Assembly: GCA_009778265.1 (NCBI GenBank)
Contig: WRKA01000177.1
Coordinates: 1-22,475 of the forward strand
From: Methanomassiliicoccaceae archaeon
GTDB lineage: Archaea > Thermoplasmatota > Thermoplasmata > Methanomassiliicoccales > Methanomethylophilaceae
DNA: 22,475 nucleotides
Direction of reading: 5' to 3'
Position numbers and translations under genes: made by a program. A model generated the notes under the pieces. The model searched no databases. It saw only the letters and a list, made by a program, of their open reading frames with translations, and was not told where the DNA came from. The stretch's first letter is position 1, and each line of letters opens with the position of its first letter. This document shows, piece by piece, positions 15,976 through 22,425 of the stretch.

Positions 15976-16060
15976 TGCTATATTTTTCATTATATCTATA
16001 TAGTATTTGAAATTAATCTATATAAAAATTATTTAATAAATAGAATGTGTATTTAATGCC
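15976..16060. other. AT-rich intergenic stretch upstream of the phosphatase gene
   Basis: The 260-bp gap between the phosphatase start and the thiolase stop contains this AT-dense tract with a repeated TCTATATA (15995 and 16017). Closer to the gene, GGTTTGG occurs twice 26 bp apart (15913 and 15939). A likely TATA (CATAAAAC on the minus strand, ~15923-15930) would leave a short leader including the GAGGTG site. No coding potential is seen. Confidence 0.4.
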
Positions 16061-16094
16061 CTATATGAGAACAATAACCGAAAGTAAAGAACAA

Positions 16095-16110
16095 AGGGCC
16101 CGGCGGCCCT
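16095..16110 (-). terminator. Hairpin terminator of the thiolase gene
   Basis: AGGGCC (16095-16100) and GGCCCT (16105-16110) form a perfect 6-bp GC-rich stem with a 4-nt loop, 35 bases after the thiolase stop. On the minus strand TTTGTTCTTTACTTTC follows. The form is that of an intrinsic terminator. Confidence 0.6.
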
Positions 16111-16144
16111 ATGAAAAACGGAAAGAAAAGAAAAAGTGCTGCAA

Positions 16145-17323
16145 TCAGTAACGGCGCAGTATCATCGACACCGCGTTTCCTCCGCCCAAACACAAGGTCC
16201 CGAGGCTCACGTCCTTCCCGCGGTCGATCATCGCGTTGATAAGTGTCGTCATCACGCGCGCGCCCGAACAGCCTATCGGATGACCCAGTGCGGTCGCTCC
16301 TCCGTTAACATTGAATATCTCTTTCGGGACGTTCAGCGCCCTCATGACCGCCACGGACGCCGCCGCGAACGCTTCGTTGTGCTCGAAAAGATCTATGTCG
16401 TCGATCGTCATTCCCGCCTTTTTCAACAATTGCTGCGTCGTCGGTATCGGCGCTTCCATGATATGTTCCGGTATCACGCCTCCTTCCCCGTACGCCTCGA
16501 TCGACGCCAGAGGTCTGAGACCGTGCTCCTTTGCGAATTTCCCGGACGCTATGACCAATGCGGACGCTCCGTCACTGAGCTGCGATGAGTTCCCGGCCGT
16601 CACTATACCGTCGCTTTTGAAGACCGGTCTGAGTTTCGAAAGCGCTTCCATCGTTGTGTCCTCTCTCACGCCTTCGTCGGTGTCCATCACGATGTCGCCC
16701 TTTCTCTGCTTTATCGTAACGGGAACGATCTCCTTGGCGAATTTTCCGTTCTTTATCGCCGCGGCCGCCTTCATGTGGCTTTCGTACGAGAGCTCGTCCG
16801 CATCCGCTCTCGTCACATTATGCCTTTCCGCCGTTATCTCTCCGGTGAATCCCATGTGCATATCGTTGAATATATCCCAAAGGCCGTCGTACACCATCGC
16901 GTCTTTTACGGTCTGGTCGTTCATCTTGTAACCCCATCTCGCGCCCGGCATCAGATACGGGGCGGAACTCATGCTTTCCATGCCGCCGGCGACGATGACG
17001 TCATATTGCTTCGCCTTTATCGCGTCGGCCGCGAACATCGCCGCCTTCATACCGGAACCGCATACGGCGTTTATCGTCGTGGAACCGATCTCGACGGGAA
17101 GGCCGCCGTGAACGGCCGCCTGTCTCGCGGGATTCTGACCCAGCCCGGCGGATATCACGTTACCCATTATGCATTCTTCCACATCTTTCGCATCGATCCC
17201 CGCTCTTTTCACGGATTCGCGGACGGCGATCGCGCCCAGTTCCGTTGCTTTGATGTCAGCCAACGCCTTTCCGTATTTGCCGATCGGGGTCCTTACGGCA
17301 CTGAGGATCACAATTTCATCCAT
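16145..17323 (-). CDS. Acetyl-CoA C-acetyltransferase (thiolase)
   Basis: The 392-residue enzyme joins two acetyl-CoA units to acetoacetyl-CoA, or cleaves it, in the cytoplasm. Catalytic residues are visible: Cys88 in NAVCGSGMK, the HNEAFA motif (315-320), His348 in GGATALGHPIGCSGAR, and Cys378 in GTLCLGGGNA. Length and motifs are those of bacterial biosynthetic thiolases (AtoB/PhaA type); most archaeal mevalonate-pathway thiolases are diverged and sit beside HMG-CoA synthase and a DUF35 partner, neither of which is here. Transfer from bacteria is therefore plausible. The ATG at 17323 has GGTG 6 nt upstream; a GTG nine bases earlier is part of that site. It lies 51 nt after tiaS on the same strand but has its own TATA-like box, so it may or may not be co-transcribed. 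A mevalonate role is possible but unproven. Confidence 0.93.
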   Translation of the reverse strand: MDEIVILSAVRTPIGKYGKALADIKATELGAIAVRESVKRAGIDAKDVEECIMGNVISAGLGQNPARQAAVHGGLPVEIGSTTINAVCGSGMKAAMFAADAIKAKQYDVIVAGGMESMSSAPYLMPGARWGYKMNDQTVKDAMVYDGLWDIFNDMHMGFTGEITAERHNVTRADADELSYESHMKAAAAIKNGKFAKEIVPVTIKQRKGDIVMDTDEGVREDTTMEALSKLRPVFKSDGIVTAGNSSQLSDGASALVIASGKFAKEHGLRPLASIEAYGEGGVIPEHIMEAPIPTTQQLLKKAGMTIDDIDLFEHNEAFAAASVAVMRALNVPKEIFNVNGGATALGHPIGCSGARVMTTLINAMIDRGKDVSLGTLCLGGGNAVSMILRRY

Positions 17324-17352
17324 GATGAACACCGGGTGTGCTTATTTTTTGA

Positions 17353-17384
17353 CCGTATATATTGTTGTCTGCTGTCATATACGG
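17353..17384. promoter_or_regulatory. Inverted repeat and TATA region ahead of the thiolase gene
   Basis: CCGTATAT (17353-17360) and ATATACGG (17377-17384) are a perfect 8-bp inverted repeat with a 16-nt spacer. The left arm overlaps the thiolase TATA-like box (AATATATACGG on the minus strand), ~36 nt from the start codon; the right arm overlaps the tiaS stop. This geometry fits an operator for a dimeric regulator, or an RNA hairpin ending tiaS. Confidence 0.45.
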
Positions 17385-18703
17385 CAATTGACGAACTCGA
17401 CCTTCTGTTCTTCGTTCATCCTTTTCAGCGGCTTCGATAAATGCCTGCGGGCGGAGGCCGGAGGCTCGTACCATCCGGGTACCGCCCAGCGTATCTCCTT
17501 TTCCGTCACGCACTCTTTGGAACGGGTGCGGCACCCCTTACACCTGTATCCCTGTCCTTTGCCGACCGAGTGCATACGCTTACCGCATTTCGCGCATATC
17601 GGGTTGGATGTCTTCGTATATCTCTCGGCAAGCGAAAGGACGTTCACCTTTTCCGCATTCAGCGTCCTCGGTTCGTCGCGGAGCTCGCCGATCACCGATA
17701 TACTGTCCCCCGGGATCAGGTTGTCGAACAGCATCCTGAACTCCTTGGACGGTTCGTATGCCGCCACCGTTACGATACCGTATCTCGTCTCGATGTCCGT
17801 CAGCGTATGGCCGCCGCGTATGTGTTCCGAGGAAGAACGAACTGTCCCGGCGATCTCATAGGAACGGTTGGCGATCAGTTCCCCGGCATCTCTGATTATG
17901 TGGTCGTCGGTCCCCTGGTTCGTCAGGAACGTGACCCATCTGTCCATCGGTTCCGTTCTGAGATACATTGATGCGCCGATGGTCTCCTCTTCGTCGTCCC
18001 CTCTCAGACCGAACAGGACGGGGCAGGGGGTCGAGGGCACCATTGTGACCTTTTTCTCTCTTTCGTCCCAGCTGTTGAACGTTCCCGGGAACATCAGGTC
18101 CATCTCCCTTATCGACGCCGGGTCCACGGACCGCGGGGTGCCCCACCTTTCCTTTTCGCGGTATGCAAGAACCTCATACGTACTGTCGCCGGGCTCCCAC
18201 GCCATCCCGCAGGCCGCTCCGATGATGCCGCGGCCGCATCCGATCTCGAACGTTCTCGCACCGATGCGGTCAAGTTCTTCTTTCACATGCTCCTTTTCGA
18301 TGATCCTGCTCACGCCTTCGCGGTAAAGCGACGCCGGCGGTCTTACGCGGGACACCACCAGACCGGGATCGGAGTCGTCCGACCTGTTCCGTTCGATGAC
18401 CGGTACTATGCGTTCGATCAGTTCGTCCTCGTCCGGTTCATATCCCGCCGCATCCTCGTAACAGAACGTCTCCTTTCCGCCGATTACGCCGATACGCTTC
18501 TTTTTGCCGGTCCCCCTGCCTGCTCTGAGCACCAGCGAACCGTTCCCGCGCGTCTTCCACGGCACTGCCGGGTTGAGACGGACGAGACGCGGATTTCCGA
18601 TCACGTCCATGTCCGAAAGGGTGCGCATGATCTCCGTTAAAAGATATGTGGTGCAGTTCCCGGTACGGGAGTCGGTGTCGTCCACGGCAATGTACACGGC
18701 CAC
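17375..18703 (-). CDS. tiaS: tRNA(Ile2) 2-agmatinylcytidine synthetase TiaS
   Basis: TiaS uses ATP to attach agmatine to C34 of the AUA-reading tRNA-Ile, an archaea-specific step needed for correct decoding. The 442-residue protein shows the N-terminal YIAVDDTDSRTGNCTTYL (Asp8, Asp9, Asp11), NPAVPWKTRGNG, the GCGRGIIGAACGMAW catalytic block (~155-169), an OB-fold around ISVIGELRDEPRTLNAEKVNVL, and a zinc ribbon with Cys370, Cys373, Cys388 and Cys391. All parts of the family are present. The start is a GTG at 18703; a second GTG at 18697 is equally possible and sits ~24 nt from a TATA box (TTTATATT, ~18717-18725), favouring a leaderless message. It lies downstream of the OB-fold-like gene and upstream of the thiolase on the same strand. 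Confidence 0.95.
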   Translation of the reverse strand: MAVYIAVDDTDSRTGNCTTYLLTEIMRTLSDMDVIGNPRLVRLNPAVPWKTRGNGSLVLRAGRGTGKKKRIGVIGGKETFCYEDAAGYEPDEDELIERIVPVIERNRSDDSDPGLVVSRVRPPASLYREGVSRIIEKEHVKEELDRIGARTFEIGCGRGIIGAACGMAWEPGDSTYEVLAYREKERWGTPRSVDPASIREMDLMFPGTFNSWDEREKKVTMVPSTPCPVLFGLRGDDEEETIGASMYLRTEPMDRWVTFLTNQGTDDHIIRDAGELIANRSYEIAGTVRSSSEHIRGGHTLTDIETRYGIVTVAAYEPSKEFRMLFDNLIPGDSISVIGELRDEPRTLNAEKVNVLSLAERYTKTSNPICAKCGKRMHSVGKGQGYRCKGCRTRSKECVTEKEIRWAVPGWYEPPASARRHLSKPLKRMNEEQKVEFVNCRI

Positions 18704-18735
18704 ACCAAGTTATCGGGAATATAAATCAAATCGCC

Positions 18736-19059
18736 TCACCATTCATCATTTTCAATGATGCGGTCGACGAAGAACATATTGCCGTCATCGGAAAAACTTC
18801 CTATCAGACGGCAGAGCGCCGGAAGGGCCGGCATTTCGCGCGCATAAAAACATCTGAACTCGTTCCCGCTGAGATCCGTGACCCTGAACACCGTTCCGTT
18901 GGACGATAACGACATTTCCGTTATAACACCGGTTATCTCCTCTTTTCCGTTACCGTTCACCTCGTCGGTATTGAAAGAACCTACCGCACAGACGAATATT
19001 ATGATCAGGATCGCCGACAGCGAGAACAGGACATACCTGTCGTTGAGAATACCGCTCAT
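18736..19059 (-). CDS. Small membrane-anchored OB-fold-like protein
   Basis: The predicted 107-residue protein has one N-terminal transmembrane helix (~9-28, VLFSLSAILIIIFVCAVGSF) followed by a compact beta-rich domain (~38-103). The pattern ITGVITEMS, TVFRVTDLSGNEFRCFYA, LCRLIGSF and MFFVDRIIE resembles a small OB-fold of the nucleic-acid-binding type. The domain would face outward or into the cytoplasm depending on topology, which is not clear. The ATG at 19059 is chosen because a TATA box (CTTATTATAC on the minus strand, 19081-19090) lies ~25 nt upstream, predicting a leaderless transcript; a TTG six codons earlier is less likely. It sits 32 bp ahead of tiaS and borders the origin region. 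Function is unknown; OB-fold is inference from pattern. Confidence 0.7.
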   Translation of the reverse strand: MSGILNDRYVLFSLSAILIIIFVCAVGSFNTDEVNGNGKEEITGVITEMSLSSNGTVFRVTDLSGNEFRCFYAREMPALPALCRLIGSFSDDGNMFFVDRIIENDEW

Positions 19060-19095
19060 AAGGAACGGAGGTTTCAAAATGTATAATAAGTGATA

Positions 19096-19111
19096 ATATT
19101 ACATGTAATAT
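19096..19111. repeat. 16-bp AT-rich palindrome beside the left origin box
   Basis: ATATTACATGTAATAT is a perfect 16-bp palindrome centred on ACATGT, four bases from the left origin recognition box and inside a strongly AT-rich tract (19079-19115). It could be an operator for the OB-fold-like gene, whose TATA box is adjacent, or part of an unwinding element of the origin. Confidence 0.6.
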
Positions 19112-19115
19112 AACA

Positions 19116-19145
19116 ACGCCCCCACCCCTTTGTTTCCGGTGGAAA
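19116..19145 (-). other. Origin recognition box (ORB), left copy
   Basis: Read on the minus strand the box has a dyad TTTCCACCGGAAA followed by C, AAAGGGG and TGGGGGCGT. This dyad plus G-string is the known layout of archaeal ORB elements bound by Orc1/Cdc6. It matches the right copy at 28 of 30 positions in inverted orientation, the two lying either side of orc1/cdc6. Together they mark this region as the probable chromosomal oriC. Confidence 0.8.
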
Positions 19146-19166
19146 TATTCGTTAATACGGAACGGT

Positions 19167-19262
19167 CTAACCTAGCTGACCTATCAGTACTATCAGACCG
19201 GCCACGGCCGCGATCGCCAGTACGCAGATGCCGATAACGATCCAACCGTTGATTTTTTTCAT
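19167..19262 (-). CDS. 31-residue single-helix membrane microprotein ending in TAG
   Basis: A short gene encodes MKKINGWIVIGICVLAIAAV followed by AGLIVLIGQLG: two lysines, then an almost unbroken hydrophobic helix (~6-28), typical of a tiny inner-membrane protein with its N-terminus in the cytoplasm. AGGTG lies 6 nt before the ATG, and a TATA box (GTTTAATATG, 19301-19310) is placed for a leader of about 18 nt. These signals make it more than a chance reading frame. It lies between the left origin box and orc1/cdc6, transcribed away from orc1/cdc6. The stop is TAG, the only amber stop among the window's genes, with an in-frame TAA five codons on (19152-19154). Function unknown; a toxin-like or regulatory membrane peptide is possible. 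Confidence 0.65.
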   Translation of the reverse strand: MKKINGWIVIGICVLAIAAVAGLIVLIGQLG

Positions 19263-19300
19263 GTTGATCACCTGTTAGTTCTTCATGGATATAGAGTACA

Positions 19301-19310
19301 CATATTAAAC
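19301..19310 (-). promoter_or_regulatory. TATA box of the microprotein gene
   Basis: GTTTAATATG on the minus strand is ~43 nt upstream of the ATG at 19262, giving a predicted start site near 19280 and a leader that carries the AGGTG site at 19269-19273. Confidence 0.45.
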
Positions 19311-19413
19311 GAGAACTGTCCTCTGAAAACTCATACAGGAACTGATTAATACTCGGTCCGCATTCCACAAGAAGCCGTGATGAATAGCAATATTTCCGGT
19401 GAAGGTATCAAAG

Positions 19414-20646
19414 ATGAGCGAGTCGGTATTCACAAAACATATAGAGAGAAGGAACAGGATCGTAAAAAATAAAAGCATTCTTCAGACGTCGTATCTTCCG
19501 GAGATACTTCCTCACAGAAAGGAAGAGATAGATTCGGTCGCGGCCGTGATCGCGTCGGTGTTCGAAGGCGATAAACCTTCGAATATCCTGATATTCGGAC
19601 AGACGGGAACGGGAAAGACCGCGGTTATGAACTTTATCGGTAACGAACTGAAAAAGGTGGACCCGAAGGGAGAGACCGCCGTTTATATCTACATCAACTG
19701 CGAGGTCGTCGATACGCAGTACGGGATACTTCACAGCATCGGAAATCAGACGATAAAGGATTTTGACAAAAGGATACCTTTCACGGGATGGGGGATGGAT
19801 AAGATATATTCGGAAACAAAGAATTACGTGGACGAACAGAACAAGGTGTTCATTGTCGTTCTCGACGAGATAGACCGTCTCGTGAACAAGAGCGGTGACG
19901 ATATATTATATCATCTTCTGAAAATGAACGAGGATCTGAAGAATTCGAAACTGTCGCTGGTAGGGATATCGAACAGGGTGAACTTCATGGAGTTCCTTGA
20001 TCCGAGGGTCAGGAGCAGACTGAGCGAGGAGAAGATGACGTTCGATCCGTACGACGCGAAACAGCTGGAGGACATATTAAGGAGCAGAGCGGAGCTCGCT
20101 TTTGACGAAGGGGTGCTGGAAAGCGGTGTGATCCCCTTATGCGCCGCGAAATCCGCAAAAGAGATGGGGGACGCAAGAATGGCATTGAATCTTCTGAGGA
20201 CGGCGGCGGAGATAGCGGAAAGGAATGGCGATAACGTAGTCACGGAAGCTCACGTCCTTTACGCTAAGAACAAGATCGAATTGGATATCGTCAGCGAGAC
20301 CGTCAAAGCGCTGCCGCAGCAGTCGAAGACCGTTCTTATGAGCATCATATTCAATACGAGACAGGACAATAAGACAATGATCACCGGCGACGTCTATTCG
20401 ACGTATAAGGATCTCTGCAACATTCTGAGAATGACGGTACTCACTCAGAGAAGGGTCACCGATCTGATATCCGAATTGGATATGCTGGGAATAATCCATG
20501 CCCGCGTGAGATCGTTCGGAAGGGCCGGACGCACAAGAGAGATAGAGCTCAGTATTCCCGGAGAGATATGCAAGATGCTCGAAGAGGACGAGAACATGGC
20601 GGACCTGAAATCATACAGACATCCGAATCAGACGAAGCTCATGTGA
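19414..20646 (+). CDS. cdc6: Replication initiator Orc1/Cdc6
   Basis: This AAA+ protein binds origin recognition boxes and helps load the MCM helicase. The 410-residue product shows Walker A GQTGTGKT (62-69), Walker B VVLDEID (DEID 151-154), sensor 1 GISNRVNF, sensor 2 GDARMALNLLR (from 252), and a C-terminal winged-helix domain (~300-400) with ALPQQSKTVLMSI, YSTYKDLC and a TDLISELDMLGIIHARV recognition region. All ATPase motifs are intact. The ATG at 19414 (MSESVFTKHIERR) is preferred over an in-frame GTG at 19399, with AAGGT upstream. The promoter sequence (ATATTTCC, ~19390-19397) overlaps a half-match to the origin box, so the protein may control its own gene. Near-identical origin boxes flank the gene on both sides, which identifies it as the initiator of the local oriC. 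It is convergent with the signal peptidase gene. Confidence 0.95.
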   Translation: MSESVFTKHIERRNRIVKNKSILQTSYLPEILPHRKEEIDSVAAVIASVFEGDKPSNILIFGQTGTGKTAVMNFIGNELKKVDPKGETAVYIYINCEVVDTQYGILHSIGNQTIKDFDKRIPFTGWGMDKIYSETKNYVDEQNKVFIVVLDEIDRLVNKSGDDILYHLLKMNEDLKNSKLSLVGISNRVNFMEFLDPRVRSRLSEEKMTFDPYDAKQLEDILRSRAELAFDEGVLESGVIPLCAAKSAKEMGDARMALNLLRTAAEIAERNGDNVVTEAHVLYAKNKIELDIVSETVKALPQQSKTVLMSIIFNTRQDNKTMITGDVYSTYKDLCNILRMTVLTQRRVTDLISELDMLGIIHARVRSFGRAGRTREIELSIPGEICKMLEEDENMADLKSYRHPNQTKLM

Positions 20647-20664
20647 CGCATACCGTGTATACTT

Positions 20665-20694
20665 TTTCCATCGGAAATAAAGGGGTGGGGGCGT
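20665..20694 (+). other. Origin recognition box (ORB), right copy
   Basis: On the plus strand this is the dyad TTTCCATCGGAAA, then T, AAAGGGG and TGGGGGCGT, 19 bp past the orc1/cdc6 stop. It differs from the left copy only at the dyad centre and the base after the dyad. The G-string points away from orc1/cdc6, as it does in the left copy. Its end (GGGG-CGT-CCCC, 20688-20698) could also form a small hairpin between the two convergent genes. Confidence 0.8.
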
Positions 20695-20698
20695 CCCC

Positions 20699-21475
20699 TC
20701 ATTCCTTCTTTTTATGTCTCTCGTAGAGCAGACCGGCAACCACCATCGCCGCCATTATCAGAACGATCGTCCCTATGAGCAGCGGCAGACTGTTCGACGG
20801 TATATGATCGGTGTTCGTACCGTTGATATACAGTTTTATACAACCGAGCCAGGGAAGCTCGTGCGCGGCGACGGCTATTATCATTTTATCGGTGACAAGA
20901 GTGTTCAGCATGATACTGTCCACGCTCTGATCGGCCGCGCCGTTGGCGTCACCCTTCGTTATATAACCGCTGTTGCCGGCGCCGATTGATTTAAGGGTGT
21001 TCAGGGAGACCTCGAATCCGAGGTCTGTGAAATGTATCCTCCCGCTCAGCGCGCCGGTGTCCGGCCGGTCCCCCGGACTGCCGATGTACCATTTCGTATA
21101 ATCCTGAAGGGACGGGGCGCTCCACGTGCCGTTCCCGTTGTCCGTTAATTCAAGTATGACGCGATGTATCACCGGCGTGCCGCTCTCTCTCTTATAAATG
21201 ACGACATCGCCGTAACCGCCGAATTTCTTGTATCCCGTTACGTAACCTTCCGTATATGTGGTTATGTTCACTTTCGACGGATCCCTCACAAGCACCATAT
21301 CGCCTGTGTCGATGATACCGATCGCCGATCTGTCGGAATGCCGCATGCTTCCCGATTCCACGGTATAGAACGTAGGCGACGTTCCCGAATATAACGAAAC
21401 GGAAACGTATGCGCCCGCCAATACCGCCAGGCACACGACGGCGATGATGATGGTGTTCCTGATGTTCTTTTCCAC
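20699..21475 (-). CDS. Signal peptidase I, archaeal/ER (S26B) type
   Basis: This membrane protease removes signal peptides from exported proteins. The 258-residue protein has an N-terminal transmembrane helix (~8-29), the nucleophile motif VESGSM (Ser43), the second catalytic motif GDVVIYKRESGTPVIHRV with His104 in place of the bacterial Lys, and the Asp motif YITKGDANGAADQ (Asp176, Asp182). The Ser-His-Asp pattern is that of Sec11-like enzymes. A segment of ~65 residues separates His104 from the Asp motif, and a second transmembrane helix (~229-251) with a basic tail (ERHKKKE) ends the protein; many archaeal homologues are shorter. The start is GTG at 21475 with AAGGT close upstream. Natural substrates could include the two giant secreted proteins in this window. 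Confidence 0.9.
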   Translation of the reverse strand: MEKNIRNTIIIAVVCLAVLAGAYVSVSLYSGTSPTFYTVESGSMRHSDRSAIGIIDTGDMVLVRDPSKVNITTYTEGYVTGYKKFGGYGDVVIYKRESGTPVIHRVILELTDNGNGTWSAPSLQDYTKWYIGSPGDRPDTGALSGRIHFTDLGFEVSLNTLKSIGAGNSGYITKGDANGAADQSVDSIMLNTLVTDKMIIAVAAHELPWLGCIKLYINGTNTDHIPSNSLPLLIGTIVLIMAAMVVAGLLYERHKKKE

Positions 21476-21545
21476 ACTACCTTATTCCCCCATCCGTTAA
21501 AAAGGGCACGGAAGAAGCAAATACCATTTCAATGTTAACGTGACG

Positions 21546-22004
21546 ATGAACAGACCAGATAATGACACATATTTCATGGACATGGCCCGCCTGATATCGA
21601 GCAGGTCCACCTGCATCAGGCGGCAGGTCGGCGCCGTTATCGTTAAAGAGAAACGCGTTCTCACAACGGGGTACAACGGATCGCCCAAGGGAACGAGGCA
21701 CTGCGAGGAGCTGGGATGCATAAGAGAGCAGCAGAACATCCCCTCGGGGACACGTCACGAACTGTGCAGAGGCGTCCACGCGGAACAGAACGCGGTGATA
21801 CAGGCCGCATATTTCGGGATAAGCATAGACGGCGCCACCATCTACACGACGACCTATCCGTGCTCCATGTGCGCCAAGATACTAATAAATGCAGGTATAA
21901 AAGAAATAGTATATTCCGATTTATATACTGACGAATTATCACAGAAATTATTCGACGAAACGAACGTTAAGGTCAGGAAGTACGAACCCAAAAATGTCAG
22001 CTAA
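21546..22004 (+). CDS. Deoxycytidylate (dCMP) deaminase
   Basis: The 152-residue enzyme of the cytidine/deoxycytidylate deaminase family should convert dCMP to dUMP, the precursor for thymidylate synthesis. The zinc and proton-shuttle motif HAEQNAV (His78, Glu80) and the PCSMC motif (Cys106, Cys109) are intact, and the family's substrate region [18 protein letters not shown] precedes them. Length is normal. The ATG at 21546 is preferred over a GTG two codons earlier; no clear ribosome binding site is seen, so a leaderless transcript is possible. It is divergent from the signal peptidase gene with 70 bp between them. ComE-type deaminases share the fold, but the GYNGSP and second Cys/His cluster support dCMP deaminase. 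Confidence 0.92.
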   Translation: MNRPDNDTYFMDMARLISSRSTCIRRQVGAVIVKEKRVLTTGYNGSPKGTRHCEELGCIREQQNIPSGTRHELCRGVHAEQNAVIQAAYFGISIDGATIYTTTYPCSMCAKILINAGIKEIVYSDLYTDELSQKLFDETNVKVRKYEPKNVS

Positions 22005-22011
22005 ACGGGCG

Positions 22012-22025
22012 TTAATATTTTAAAA
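22012..22025 (+). promoter_or_regulatory. Promoter of the A-type ATP synthase operon
   Basis: The tract TTAATATTTTAAAA gives a TATA box about 75 nt before the first start codon. The predicted leader is about 45-50 nt, long for this window and consistent with the GGGGAG ribosome binding site at 22081-22086. Confidence 0.5.
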
Positions 22026-22092
22026 AGGGTACAATCACGCTTAAGTAGGAACAGCGCTATCGGGGTTGCGGAATAGGGTCGGGGAGTGTAAC

Positions 22093-22425
22093 TTGAGCCG
22101 AACTGACATACTGACAGAGATAAAAAAAGCCGAGGCGGACGCAGCGGCCGCGGTCGAAAAGGCCGAGGCCGATAAGAGAACGGCGATCGCCAACGCACGC
22201 AGGGATTCGGTAAATAAAATACAGGCCGCGGAGGCGAACATCCGGGGATCGTCCGAGAAGGCGATATCGAAGGAAAAGGAAAAGCTGTCCGTGAAGCGCG
22301 GGGAACTGCTTAGTGTTGGCACTGCGGAGGCGGAAGAACTGGAAGGAGCGGCCGCGGGCAGGATGTCCGAGGTCAAAGATTTTCTAAATAAAGAATTCGA
22401 GAGGACCCTCAATGTTGCTTCCTGA
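22093..22425 (+). CDS. ahaH: A-type ATP synthase subunit H (peripheral stalk)
   Basis: This 110-residue protein is almost entirely a charged helix rich in Ala, Glu and Lys (SRTDILTEIKKAEADAAAAV to about residue 95), as expected for the H subunit that pairs with E in the peripheral stalk of the archaeal A1Ao ATP synthase. The short family pattern, with a Glu-rich C-terminal end near MSEVKDFLNKEFE, fits. The start is taken as TTG at 22093 because GGGGAG lies 6 nt upstream and the protein then begins LSRTDIL, like homologues. The next gene starts before this one ends and has features of subunit I, the usual order of the operon. Sequence alone is low complexity, so neighbour context carries much of the call. 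Confidence 0.85.
   Translation: MSRTDILTEIKKAEADAAAAVEKAEADKRTAIANARRDSVNKIQAAEANIRGSSEKAISKEKEKLSVKRGELLSVGTAEAEELEGAAAGRMSEVKDFLNKEFERTLNVAS

Noticed and set aside
15976..16060. AT-rich tract as a second origin or unwinding element
   Set aside because: No origin-box dyad or G-string is found near it and it is more than 3 kb from orc1/cdc6; upstream promoter sequence is a simpler reading.
19099..19368. Longer minus-strand frame of 89 codons overlapping the microprotein
   Set aside because: It lacks a ribosome binding site and any membrane or domain pattern, whereas the 31-codon frame in another register has both a good site and a clean hydrophobic helix.
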